A stretch of DNA of 64,000 nucleotides, taken from NCBI GenBank assembly GCA_036346375.1, contig CM070515.1, positions 13,600,423 through 13,664,422 of the forward strand, read 5' to 3'. Each line of letters opens with the position of its first letter. Position 1 is the first letter of the stretch. A model generated the notes under the pieces. The model worked only from the letters and a program-made list of their open reading frames with translations. It was not told the origin of the DNA and ran no database searches. Below, in pieces: positions 35,646 through 46,619 of the stretch. This stretch comes from Guadua angustifolia (Eukaryota > Streptophyta > Magnoliopsida > Poales > Poaceae). Position numbers and translations under genes: made by a program.

Positions 35646-38600
35646 GGCGCCAATTTCGGCACGCCACGAAGCCAACGCCTGCGCCCGGCGCCAACCGGCA
35701 TGGCCACGAGCCTCGCGCTGCGCCCGGCGCCATCCTCGGCGAGCCACGAGTTAGCGCCAGCGCCCGGCGCCAACCGGCACGCCATGAGCCGCGCTGCGCT
35801 TCCGGCGCCAACCGCACGACCACGAGCTAGCGCCTGCGCCAGCGCCAATTTCGCTGACCTATGAGCCAACGCCGCGCTTAAGCGCCATCCTCGACGACCA
35901 TGAGCCGCGCCGCGCCCAGCGCCATCCTCGCGACGACACGAAGCTAACCTAGCGCCGAAGCGCCAATCTTCGCGCCAACCGGCTGCGGCGAGCCGCGCTG
36001 CGCCCGGCGCCAACCTTCGCGCGGCTACGAGCCGCGCTGCGCCTCGGCGCCAACCGGCACGCCACGACCTACGCCTGCGCCCGGCGCCATCCTCGCGGCT
36101 GACCATGAGCCGCGCGCGCGCGGCGCCATCCTCGGCTTGCGACGCTATGAGCTAACGCCCGCGCCGAAGCGCCACCTCCGGCGACCCACGACGTTTACGC
36201 CGCGCCGAAGCGCCAACCGGCAAGGCGAGAGCGCGCTGCGCCCGGCGCCAACCGGCACGACCACGAGCCTCGCTGCGCCCAGCGCCATCTCGCTGACCGC
36301 GAAGCTAACGCCGCGCCCGGCGCCATCTCGGCTGCGGCCATGGCGAACGCCCGCGCCAGCGCCACCTCGGCGCGACCCACGAGTTTACGCTGCGCTTCGA
36401 AGCGCCAATTCGCACGGCGAGAGCCGCGCTGCGCCCGGCGCCAACCCGGCACGGCCACGAAGTTAACGCTGCGCCTCGGCGCCAACCGGCTGCGGCCACG
36501 AAGCCTCGCCGGCGCCCGGCGCCATCGCTGGACGGCGCTACCGAGGCAACGCCGCCCGAAGCGCCATCTCGGACGACCATGAGCTAACGCCGCGCGAAGC
36601 GCCACCTTCGACGACGAGCCGAGTTTACGCTGCGCCCGAAGCGCCAACCGGCAAGGCGAGCTAACGCCGCTGCGCCCGGCGCCAACCGGCGCGACCCACG
36701 AACCTCGCTGCGCCCGGCGCCATCCTCGCTGCGACCGCGAGTTAACGCGCCGCGCCAGCGCCATCTCGGCACGCTAAGAGCGAACGCCGCGCCAGCGCCA
36801 CCTCCGGCACGGCCACGAGTTTACGCTGCGCCCGGCGCCAACCGCGCGGCGAGAGCCGCGCATGCGCCCGGCGCCAACCGGCACGGCCACGAGCAATGCT
36901 GCGCCTCGGCGCCAACCGGCGACCCGCGAGCCTCGCCCGGCGCCGAAGCGCCATCCTCGGCGCGACCATGAGGCCGCCGCGCCCGGCGCCATCCTCGCTG
37001 CGACCATGAGCTAACGCCGCGCTTTAGCGCCACCTCGGCCTGACCCCGAGCGCCGCGCGCCCGGCGCCAACCGGCGACGCCACGAGTTTACGCTGCGCCC
37101 GGCGCCAACCGGCACGGCCAAAGCCCACGCTGCGCCCGGCGCCAACGGCGGACCAGAGCCGCGCTGCGAAGCGCCAACCGGCGGCCACGAAGTTAACGCC
37201 CGGCGCCGAAGCGTAACCGGCCGACCCACGAGCCTCGCTGCGCCCAGCGCCATCTCGGCGACCACGAGTTAACGCCAGCGCCGGCGCCAACCGGCTACGA
37301 CCGAGAGTTAACGCTGCGCCCGGCGCCAACCGGCGCGCCACGAGCTAACGCTGCGCCCGAAGCGCCAACCGGCACGACCACGAGCCTCGCTGCGCCAGCG
37401 CCATCCTCGCACGGTTATGAGCTAACGCCGCGCGCCCAGCGCCATCCTCGCTGGCCGCTAACGCCGCACTTCGCAGCGCCATCCTCGGCGCGCCACGAAC
37501 CAACGCCCGGCGCAGCGCCAACTTCGGCACGGCGAGAGCCGCGTCTGCGCCCGGCGCCAACCGGCGGCTACGAAGCAGCGCTGCGCCTCGGCGCCAACCG
37601 GCCGCCACGAGCCTCGCTGCGCCCAGCGCCATCCTCGAAGCGACCATGAGCCGCGCGCGCCCAGCGCCATCCTCGACGCAGCGAACGCCCGCTTCGAAGC
37701 GCCAGAACGCCACGAAGCGCCGCGCTTGAAGCGCCACCTCGCACGGCCTGAGCCCACGAGCCTCGCTGCGCCCAGCGCCAACCGGCGGCCATGAGCTAAC
37801 GCCCGCGCCCGGCGCCACCTCGGCTGACCCACGAAGCTCGCTGCGCCCGGCGCCAACCGGCGCGGCGAAGAGCCGCCTGCGCCCGGCGCCACCTCGACGC
37901 GACCGAGCCTCGCTGCGCCCGGCGCCAACCGGCACGCGCTAAGAGCCTCGCCCGGCGCCCGGCCAACCGGCGACCAAAGCCGCGCCTGCGCCCGGCGCCA
38001 ACCGGCCTGACCAAACCCCGCTGCGCCCGGCGCCAACTTTGCGACCACGAGCCAGCGCTGCGCCGAAGCGCCAACCGGCTGACGCCACGAGCCCTACGCT
38101 GCGCCGGCGCCATCCTCGCGGCTTGACCGTTAACGCGCGCGCCCAGCGCCAACCCGGCACGACCGAGAGCTAACGCTGCGCCCGGCGCCAACCGGCGACC
38201 GCGAGCCGCGCTGCGCCCGGCGCCAAACCAGCTGCGACCCACGAGCCTACGCTGCGCCCGGCGCCATTCGCAGACCGTTATGAGCCGCGCCCGTGCCGAA
38301 GCGCCATCTCGACACGGCCGAGCCAAATGCGCGCGCGCCATCCTCTCGCAGACGGCCACGAAGCTAGCGCCCGGCGCCGAAGCGCCAACCGGCACGGCGA
38401 GAGCCGCGCTGCGCCCGAAGCGTAACCGCGCGGCTACGAGCCGCGCCTGCGCCTCGGCGCCAACCGGCTGCGGCCACGAGCCTCGCTGCGCCGGCGCCAT
38501 CCTTCGCTGATGAGCCAACGCCCGCGCCCAGCGCCATCCTCGGCACGACCATGAGCTAACGCCGCGCGAAGCGCCACCAAGACGACCCACGAAGCCTACG

Positions 38601-39215
38601 CTGCGCCCGGCGCCAACCGGCACGGGCAGAGCTAACGCCTGCGCCGAGTGCCAACCGGCGCGGCCACGAGCCAACGCGCTGCGCCTCGGCGCCAACCGCG
38701 GCGGCCACGAGCCTCGCCGGCGCCCAGCGCCATCCTCGGCACGGACGCGATAAGCCGCGCCCGGCGCCATCCTCGGCAGACGACCATGAGCTAACGCCCG
38801 CGCCAAGCGCCACCTCGGCGCTGACGGCCACGAGCCTACGCTGCGCTTCGGCGCCAACCCGGCGACCACGAGCCTCGCTGTGCCGGCGCCAACCGGCGAC
38901 GGCCAAGAGCCACGCTGCGCCCGGCGCCAACCGGCATGGCCAAGAGCCACGCTGCGCCCGGCGCCAACCGGCACGCCACGAGCCTACGCCGCGCCGGCGC
39001 CAACCTTTAACGACCAAGAGCTACGCCGCGCCCGGCGCCAACCGGCATGGCTAAGAGCCACGCTGCGCCGAAGCGCCAACCGGCTGCACGCCACGAGCCT
39101 CGCTGCGCCCGGCGCCAACCGGCACGACCACGAGCCTCGCTGCGAAGCGCCACCTTATTTCGGCCGCAAGCCTCGCTGCGCCCGGCGCCACCTTCGGCTC
39201 ATTGCAAGCCTATGC
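35646..39215. repeat. Satellite-like array of a 37-bp unit (about 95 copies)
   Basis: The cleanest stretch (38900-39150) is made of 37-bp units that start CTGCGCCCGGCGCCAACC and continue GGCACGGCCACGAGCCTCG. Many units vary at the ends: CCATCCTCGGCGACC and CCACCTCGGC replace CCAACCGGCACG, and TTTACG, TTAACG or CTAACG replace CCTCG. Variant classes recur in a loose higher-order order (the GAGTTTACGCTG class at about 36383, 36622, 36818 and 37085). Unit lengths scatter by a few bases. About 3570 bases divided by 37 gives roughly 95 units. The minus strand is nearly stop-free. Confidence 0.9.
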
Positions 39216-40224
39216 TGCGCCACGAGCAAGGACAACACGATCAACACAAGGAGCATAAGCGGCTAAGTCCTTTGTTTACTCAAATTATGTCATTATAAAA
39301 TTATTGGCTTTCTTGACACGCTACTTAGTTGATCCTCAACTAAGCGATAAGTCGGGGCTACACCTAATAGTGTTGCGCATCGCAACACTCTTTGGGTCGC
39401 TTATTGTTTCCTACATTGAGAAATCTTGTTAGTTTTATGACTTTCCTCTTGACTTGCTACTTAGTTGACTCTCAACTAAGCGATGAAATCGGAGCTACCT
39501 AATAATGTGCATGTCGCTTTATCTATTCTGAGTTGTATTTTTCTTCCTTTACTTAACGATTGCAAATGAATCCGAGTGCGTCGATTCCGAGTTGTGAAGC
39601 TCTGATCCCATGAACGGTGAACTTTAGTCACCCAAAATACGTGCCTGGGAAAGAGGGCCATGAGCCGACTCGGCAGCTGGGGGCTAGACTAGTCGAGCAG
39701 AGTGCTTAAACAAAAAAGAGTCAAAACCACTCGGATGAATTCAAAATCAATAAGAAAAAGGAGTAAAAAACCCCAAGATTATACACAAACCAGTCGGACA
39801 TCACATCCGAATGACATCGCCTAAGTTCTGCATATACATGATTTCAGGGCTACTAAATTTGGATGCGACGCGTGCGGGCCAACGTTTCAACGACGACATC
39901 AGCATCAAATGAATTTAAAAGGAGCGGCGCTGAATTTCGCCTTGAGCGGAAAAAGTGTTTTGACTACGCATATCGTTGAGGATGCGGTATGTCCCATGAT
40001 GGGCCACCATTTGTCTGTGCCCGCGACGGTTGGGAATAGTTCAACAGCGTGGAGTTCTATTGAGTCCTTCACGATCTCTTTGCCTACAATGGGCACTTTC
40101 GGTTGGAAAGAAAACCGGTCGGAAACTACATCAAGAACTGGAAGCACTTCGGTGTGAAGCATGACTCGGTGGGCTACAACCGGGAAGCGGCAAGAACTCG
40201 ATCGCAAAGCACTCGGGAGACTCT
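39216..40224 (+). other. 3' internal region of the non-autonomous element
   Basis: Two copies of a block containing CTACTTAGTTGA and CTCAACTAAGCGAT, followed by TCGGGGCTACAC or TCGGAGCTACC, occur near 39322-39362 and 39461-39500. The first is followed by GTGTTGCGCATCGCAACAC, an inverted repeat. A plus-strand frame at 39909-40157 has no recognised homology. Confidence 0.5.
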
Positions 40225-40697
40225 TGTGGAGTATATGGACCGGTGTATTGCATGGCAGGCGTGAGGGCCACACGAGAGGATAGGCCAGCCGGGATACATG
40301 AAGATAGGTATTGCCCAAGAAGCGGTGCCATCTTGTGACAAGGAAACCCGAAGATAGAAACCGACACGCTTGGGAGGATACAATTGTAATCTATCCGCTA
40401 TCATATTAAGCGGATAAGGAAAGAGATATAATCTCCACCTTATGGCGATTAGGACTCTCCTTGCAAGCGCCTCCTCCGCTATATAAAGGGGGTGGGGGAG
40501 AAGGAGGGGGGACGAGAGAAGACGAGCAGAACATCTCATCGACTATTAGCTAGCCACATATAATTCGAAGCGAGGACTAGGGTATTATCTCCCCGTGAGA
40601 GTCCGAACTCATATACATCGGGTGTTCTTGTGCTACCATCGAGTTTGGGTCCAGCGCGTAGCCCCCTTTTCATTATTGTCGGTAACAAACGTCGACA
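40225..40697 (+). repeat. 3' LTR of the non-autonomous element
   Basis: This is the partner of 34251-34717. It begins TGTGGAG and ends GTCGACA, directly followed by the target duplication CAATC. Confidence 0.9.
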
Positions 40698-40930
40698 CAA
40701 TCTTTTCTCCAAACTCCTAGATCGGTGAAATGACTAGAAAAATGTTCTTAAATTTTTACCTTTACTTGATTGATATTTTGATCTTTTTTTGCTCCATCTT
40801 TATGCTTCCATGATCACAAATCATTGAAACTAACCTATTTCAATATACTCAACGAAAATGTTAGTCTCTTAAACATGATTATCATTAATTACCAAAACTA
40901 TGAGGGACTTTTAGGGCCTAGATGCTTTCA

Positions 40931-41991
40931 GTGCCGCCCGCTTTGGCCAGTGGGTCCTAAAAACTGGAGATCCATGTAACCCACTGGGTAGGGGCTAAAG
41001 ATGGGAAATGCAACAAAAGGCTATAGTCATCTCGATTCGGCCCCATGCATTTAAGTTGCATGTTACTTGCGCAATGGCACTGACGGCCGAAGATATCTTA
41101 TGAGTAAAGCTGAGCACCTCTGCAGAGTGATATCAATGGTATTCGAATACGTCGTGCTTCCTGTTAATGAAGCTGAGTTAATCTAGGGTGATTTCTGTAA
41201 CTGCGCTCAAATAGTTTTCACAAATAGAATTTGTCGTAAATTTAAACTTTGCAATTAACTTCCCATGGTATTTACTATTATATGGTTTGTGTTTCAAATG
41301 TAAAATAAAACTGGTATTTAATAATTTGCATCCACAATACTTAAAACCTATGCATGTCTTTGTTTATCCATACATGTAGTATTTAGAATTTTCGTGTGGT
41401 TTGTTGAATATTGTTGTGTACTCACCCTTGCCTCCTAATACCCCTTTAGATTTCAATGAAACTGGCGAGTTCTAGGAGATCATAGATAGCGATGAAGTTT
41501 AGTTTTGAAGGCCTTGATCTATCCGCTCAAGCCTTTCCTATGGGTGTTTCTGTGATGTATCTGGTGCCAGCCGCACCCTTAGTAAAACTCGACCGTTATG
41601 CTCTTAATTTATCTATCAAATATTCGCTTTCGCTTTTATGTCTAATAATATATACTTGATTATCTGTAGCTAAAATTCTAAATAATTATGAAGATATTTA
41701 TACAAACCAAAAAGAACGATCCGTTGCAAAGCATGACATGTGCTTAGATTCGGTGAGGGGATTTGGCAACGCTTCCATAGTTCCATGGATGGACCATGGA
41801 TCGGGTTTCGATCGGTGTCCGACGTAAGCGTTGACATGGCCGTGCGTGGTGCCTGTGGTGTTCTAGAAGGACTTGTCTCGGCGTAGTTTAAGATGGGCTG
41901 TGGACTTGAGACAGGCAGTCAGATCGATCGACAGGCTCATCTGTGATGTGGTTTAAGAATAGAGAAGCAGGAAGATGACGACGCTGTGGCA
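40931..41991. other. Intergenic, no gene seen
   Basis: It may be the continuation of the unassigned repeat at 31000-32879 past the 32880-40930 insertion. No open frame of note. Confidence 0.4.
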
Positions 41992-42360
41992 GAATCTTTT
42001 TTAAAAATAGTATATTTTTAATAATTTTACAAAACTAATATACCGATTTTTTTTAAAAAAATACACCTACGTCGATTTGTCTCAAATGAACTGGCTACAA
42101 CCTTCTGTCGCCAATTTATGTTCCTACCGTCAATTGAATTGGCGACAAAACCCTCATACTTGTTGACTAAATGAATCAATAACAAAATAATTCTATCGCC
42201 ATTTGAAATAGCGACAAAGAATCTGTCATCAAATGTTCATTTGACGATTGTGCTATGGAAACTCCCATTTTAAATAGCGGCAGAGGTGTATTTTTGTAAT
42301 TTTTTTCGACATATTGTTTATGTAAAATTATTTAAAAGTATATTATTTTAGAAAAATTTC
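41992..42360. mobile_element. MITE with about 80-bp terminal inverted repeats
   Basis: The left end (GAATCTTTTTTAAAAATAG, then AATAATTTTACA and AAATACACCT) is the inverse of the right end (AGGTGTATTTTTG, TGTAAAATTATTT, GAAAAATTTC). The long inverted repeats suggest a MULE-type MITE. The interior has inverted TCGCCA/TGGCGA blocks. A clear target duplication was not found. Confidence 0.65.
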
Positions 42361-42463
42361 ATAGTTGGCACCTTGTGCCTGAACGGTGCCATGCTCGGGA
42401 TCAATTGCAAAGCTATGTTGCGTCCGCCATCTGGTGCAACCTAGACAGTTCACATTTTACAAG

Positions 42464-42757
42464 TATTCCCTTCGTTGATAAATATAAGGCATGTTTTGAT
42501 TTTGCACAAGGATTAAGTTTGCAATCAAATTGAGAATGACATTAGAGAGAATAACTTACATGACCTTCTTAATTGTCTTGAAAGAAGAATGATAGTTCTT
42601 TGTGTGGCAGTGTGGGTGGTCATGAATAAATATATATAGTTGACAAAGAATAAATAGGGATATAACAGGAAAGATTCATTAAATTTACATATAAGTTCTA
42701 TATTTTTAAATAAGATTATTCAAACTGTAAACCTTATATTTATCAATAGAGAGAATA
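42464..42757. mobile_element. Stowaway-like MITE upstream of the b561-DOMON gene
   Basis: TATTCCCTTCGTTGATAAAT at the left and ATTTATCAATAGAGAGAATA at the right are inverted repeats, with TA at both borders. Length is 294 bp. It ends about 540 bases before the ATG at 43299, so it may lie in the gene's upstream regulatory region. Confidence 0.75.
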
Positions 42758-43298
42758 TCAAATAAATAGTTATAACCTCGAGCTTAAAGGAAAGGAGAGG
42801 GAGGAAGCAAAGGAATCCATTTGCTATCTACAGAAATTAACTCTCCGTGGGTTACAAGGAAAGCCTTATTAGCTGTCAATCAATTGCAAGTAGAAAAAAA
42901 GAAAGTGTAAAGGCTTCCTTCGAAACAGCATCTGCTTAAAGAAAGAAAAAAAAAGCGAGTTGTCTGTCGATCGATCCGAAAACTAAAACTCATAACCAGC
43001 CCAACTCGATCGTACCACCATCAAAATCAGATTCTCCCGTAGTAGTACATCGTACAGAAAGAATGCATCCACATCGCCTCCTCCTACTTATTAGCCGCGC
43101 CACCTCCTGCGTTTCCCAGTTCCCACCCGCCGCGCTCTCTCTCTCCGACTTGCAGGTTCCAACTTCGAACCCAGGACAAAAACGCAGCATTTCACCGGTC
43201 ACCACCCACCCGTCGCCTACCTGAACCCCATTAAATCCCAGGATTCCCCGTTGCTGGAGGGTTGGACCGTAGCAGCGTGCGCAAGAAACGCCGCGGCC

Positions 43299-45959
43299 AT
43301 GTCCGTCGTAAGGGTCCTCGTCCTCTTGCTCGTGGCGGCGGCGGCGTCGCGCGTGGCCGCGGCCGGAGGAGGCGGCGGCTGCGCTCCGGTGGTGTTCTCG
43401 AACAACCGCGTATACGCGGCGTGCAGCGACCTGCCCCGCCTGGGCGCGTCCGTGCACTGGACCTACGACGCGGCGGCGTCGTCGCTGTCCGTGGCGTTCG
43501 TGGCCGCGCCGCCCTCGGCCGGCGGGTGGGTGGCCTGGGGGCTCAACCCCACCGGCGACGGCATGACAGGCGCGCAAGCGCTCGTCGCCGCACCCAAGGG
43601 CGGCGGCGCTTACGCTGTCGAGACGTACAGCATCTCGGGGTACTCGCTCGGCTCGCCGGGGGCCATCGCTTACCAGACGTCCGACCTCGCGGCCGAGCTC
43701 GGCGCCGACGGCCGTGTTCAGATGTTTGGGAAGCTGAAGCTCCAGAACGGCTCGGGGGAGGTAAACCAGGTCTGGCAGGTGGGGCCGGTCTCCGGCGGTA
43801 GCATCGGGCGACACGCCATGGGCGCCGACAACCTGGCGGCGAAGGGAAAGCTCAACCTGGTGACAGGGGCGAGCACCGCCGGCGGCGGTGGGGGCAGCCT
43901 CGTCAGGAAGAAAAATGTGAGTACTAGTCTCTTTTTTAATCTGTTCATGTTCAAGTGTTTTTGCTTGTTTCTTGAATTTTTATTCTTTGTTGTCGGATTG
44001 CAATCTCACGCACAATCAAATCAGAGAAAAATGCATTCTCCTACAGTTTTTGTAATCAAATTAGAATAGATATATATAGAACCTATAGGCCCTGTTTGTT
44101 TAGGTTTAGATTTTTTGGCTTATAGTTTGAAGGCAGCTTTGGCTTAAACAGTTTAAAAAGCTAATGGCTTTTACACGTGATAGAGGTGGGTAATTTTATC
44201 TAACTTTAGTGTTATTAGTCTAAAAGCAACCATCAAAAAGCCAAAAAATCTCTCTTCAGTGGTTTTTGACTTTTAGTTATATAGAGGCTTATACCTTTTG
44301 AAAAGTTCAAATAAAATGTTACTTGTTTGTTTAGATTTAGTTTTTTGGCTTTTAAACCGGTGAAAAAGTCTAAACAAATAGGGCCATAAAGTCATTAAAT
44401 CCTGGCAAATTGTTTTGTAAACTTTTCACCTCTTAACAAATGTTCTCCTTTTTAATTTCACTTTCATACGAATGAGTAACTGTAATTTTTGAAGCGTTAC
44501 TGCAGTGAGTAAAGGGGAGTAATTACTTGCGTCAATTTTGCTGTATGCTGATGTAGTGTAAAGAACATGAGAAAGCTATCATGTTTTATGATTCTAGTTA
44601 TCATTTGTAATGTCTTGTGCATAGGCTTAACTGTTTTTTTCCCTGGTTGGTTTGAATTGACATCGACTTGCAACTGATTTCACCTGTCAGTCTGTGCAGC
44701 AGACGGCGCTTATTGACAGTATATGTATGCGTGACATAATAGGTTAAGCCTTCCGTACAATTCCGATTTTTTATTCATTGAGGCTGCAATTTTCTTGCGT
44801 AGTTAGACTTCTTTCTGCCTTGGTTGATTTATGCTTGGATTAGTCTAGTTGCTGAAGGTTACATCTACATAATCTTTTCGTTGTATAGAAGTTTTCTGGA
44901 GAGTTTTGGTGTGATGTTCTAATAAAGAGATCGTCATGACAATAGGATGCAAATTTATGACAATATTTTTTTGCGAGGAAAATTTACGATAACCTTGACA
45001 GCATGTTGTCTTATGATAATTTAGTCTGCGTGATAATAAATGTTGTTTCCGTTGCGGTCCTCTTATCATCAAACAGGTCACATACCTATTATTACAGTTC
45101 TTGAGCATACTGACCCATTTTTCCTTTTTTTTTGTTAAGACACATGGAATCCTGAATGCTGTGAGCTGGGGTATTCTATTGCCCGTGGGAGCTATAATTG
45201 CTAGATATCTCAAGACGTTCAAATCAGCCGATCCTGCATGGTTCTACCTTCATGTAGCTTGCCAGCTGATTGGGTATGGTGTGGGAGTATCTGGCTGGGC
45301 CACTGGTATTCATCTAGGAAACTTGTCCAAGGGAATCACCTATTCGCTTCATAGGAACATTGGGATCACAGTGTTTGCTCTTGGTACCCTGCAGGTATGT
45401 TCTAGAATATATTCTCATTATGCTCTCTTTATCTACCGAATTTCATGCCCATATTGTGCACTTGTACCTATCAGACTGAATAGCAAATGTGTAACAACTT
45501 CAGTATTGAAAACGACTTATAACATTATTGCCGCCTATAAGATTGGTAGTACACGGGTAGCTTGGAAGCAAGTGTTTTTATCACTCTCATTGATGTACAA
45601 GTTGCAATATCAGTAGCCTAGTGAACTTACTGATACTTTTATTTACAAATTTCATACAGATATTTGCGCTCTTCTTGAGGCCCAAGAAGGATCACAAATA
45701 CCGCATCTACTGGAACATGTATCACCACTCGGTTGGCTACACGATCATCATACTGGGCATCATTAACATCTTCAAAGGTATGTCCATCTTGAACGTGGAG
45801 CAGAAGTGGAAGACCGGTTACATCATTGCAATCAGCATCCTGGGTGGTATTGCCGTGATCTTGGAAGCTGTTACATGGAGCATCGTCTTGAAGAGGAGGA
45901 AGTCGGAGAACAAGTCCTACAATGGCACTTCAAATGGCCACTTGCCACTGTCTATGTGA
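43299..45959 (+). CDS. Cytochrome b561 and DOMON domain-containing protein (3 exons)
   Basis: Exons 43299-43916, 45140-45394 and 45660-45959 join in phase 0 at GT-AG borders (donors GTGAGT and GTATGT, acceptors TTAAG and ATACAG) to give 390 residues, the usual family length. The ATG at 43299 is preferred over one at 43251 because it begins the signal peptide (residues 1-22). DOMON covers about 28-190, with Met89 and His172 as likely heme ligands. The cytochrome b561 core starts in exon 2: His208, His244, His277 and His313 fit the four conserved heme-binding histidines, spread over the central membrane helices. A last helix is followed by a basic, Ser/Asn-rich cytosolic tail ending in a TGA at 45957. 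By family knowledge it moves electrons from cytosolic ascorbate across the plasma membrane. Intron 1 is 1223 bases and carries a Tourist-like MITE; intron 2 is 265 bases. It is divergent to the AIR12-like gene. Confidence 0.95.
43917..45139 (+). other. Intron 1 of the b561-DOMON gene
   Basis: The donor is GTGAGT at 43917 and the acceptor TTAAG ends at 45139, preceded by a T-rich tract. The intron separates the DOMON exon exactly from the b561 membrane module, so each module is encoded in its own exon set. It contains a 298-base MITE at 44088-44385. Confidence 0.9.
44088..44385. mobile_element. Tourist-like (PIF/Harbinger) MITE in intron 1
   Basis: The ends are inverted: the left end reads GGCCCTGTTTGTTTAG and the right end, reverse-complemented, reads GGCCCTATTTGTTTAG. 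The element is flanked by the 3-bp direct repeat ATA (44085-44087 and 44386-44388). Length (298 bp), termini of the GGGCC-TGTTTG type and AT-rich interior fit Tourist MITEs. It has no coding capacity and lies within the transcribed intron of the b561-DOMON gene. Confidence 0.78.
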
Positions 45960-46270
45960 TTCTAGTCAGGTCCACGGATCTTTATTTATCTTCAGTTATG
46001 TGTATGGCCAGATATAGGTTAGATCTTGTGATCTTCGTCTCTCTTTTTTTTTTTGAAAGAAAATCTCTTTTTTTTTCATATGATAGATATGTGTATACTG
46101 CACATTACACTGGAGATGAGAGATACCGATACATCATTTGTGCGCATTTGGGCTTTGCTTATCTTGTTCTATTGAGTGCTGAGTTGGTCATCCACCCGTG
46201 TTTTGTGGCCATTTCAAAGGCCGCTTTTGCGAAAGTTGGACAAGGTGTTCCTAGTGGTTGGTGAATCAGA
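45960..46270 (+). other. Probable 3' UTR of the b561-DOMON gene
   Basis: It directly follows the TGA at 45957-45959. AT-rich with T-runs; no polyadenylation site could be fixed by eye. Confidence 0.5.
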
Positions 46271-46619
46271 GAAGAAGATACATACAACTGCTGCACTAGT
46301 TGTCAGTGGAAGCATGATCTCTGTAGAAAGGTGATACAGGTAGCAAACGGCGAGGATACTGAATGCTCCATCGTTGCGTTTCTGTGTTTTTTAAGGGAAG
46401 AGGAAAGTGAGGTCAAACATAACTTTGGCTCAGTGGGAAGGAAGCAAAGCATTTGGTTGTTGTTTCGTTATTTTTAGAAGAGTGGCATGTTTCTGGAATG
46501 CAGCAGACGCAAGTTTCGACCTCCCCCGTGTAATTTGCCAACCCTCGGTGTCGAAAAATGCTCAACGTAAGAGTGAATTGTCCGTTTCTCGTTGGGACTC
46601 TCTTAACAAAATAAGCTTT

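Larger units (their letters stand above)
34251..40697 (+). mobile_element. Non-autonomous LTR retrotransposon with internal satellite array
   Basis: Direct repeats 34251-34717 and 40225-40697 (about 470 bp) flank the element, and the 5-bp target duplication CAATC is at 34246-34250 and 40698-40702. LTR ends are TGTGGAG and GTCGACA (the first T is missing in the left copy). Both LTRs have TATATAAA on the plus strand (34504-34511, 40480-40487). A primer-binding-like GTTGGCGCGCCGGTAGGG directly follows the left LTR. The 5.5-kb interior has no recognisable gag or pol; about 3.5 kb of it is a 37-bp tandem array. Near 39310-39500 are two copies of a GCTACTTAGTTGA-CTCAACTAAGCGAT block. This is a LARD-like element that must have used enzymes from an autonomous relative, perhaps a Tat-lineage element given the similar primer-binding site. 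Confidence 0.92.
32880..40930. mobile_element. Older repeat interrupted by the 34251 element (possible solo LTR)
   Basis: The outer parts 32880-34250 and 40698-40930 join across the younger insertion. The left end reads TGTAGGATCAAG with AGAGGGAGGGTGAATAGG close by; the right end reads GGCCTAGATGCTTTCA. Read on the minus strand it runs TGAAAGCATC to GATCCTACA, that is TG...CA as in an LTR. Such ends are very common in grass genomes. No clean 5-bp duplication is visible at the borders, so solo-LTR status is not proven. It carries the repeats at 33625-34090. Confidence 0.5.

Noticed and set aside
35579..37341. Several Arg/Ala/Gly-rich frames on the minus strand
   Set aside because: Same tandem array; translations of repeat DNA, not genes.
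37796..38974. 392-codon minus-strand frame, the longest in the window
   Set aside because: It runs through the 37-bp array and repeats with a 37-residue period; no homology, and it reflects absence of stops in the repeat unit.
35646..39215. CRISPR-like array
   Set aside because: Units are contiguous 37-bp tandem copies without unique spacers, lie inside an LTR element, and the genome is a plant.
42990..43814. 274-codon minus-strand frame
   Set aside because: Antisense shadow of exon 1 of the b561-DOMON gene; it has no recognisable domain.
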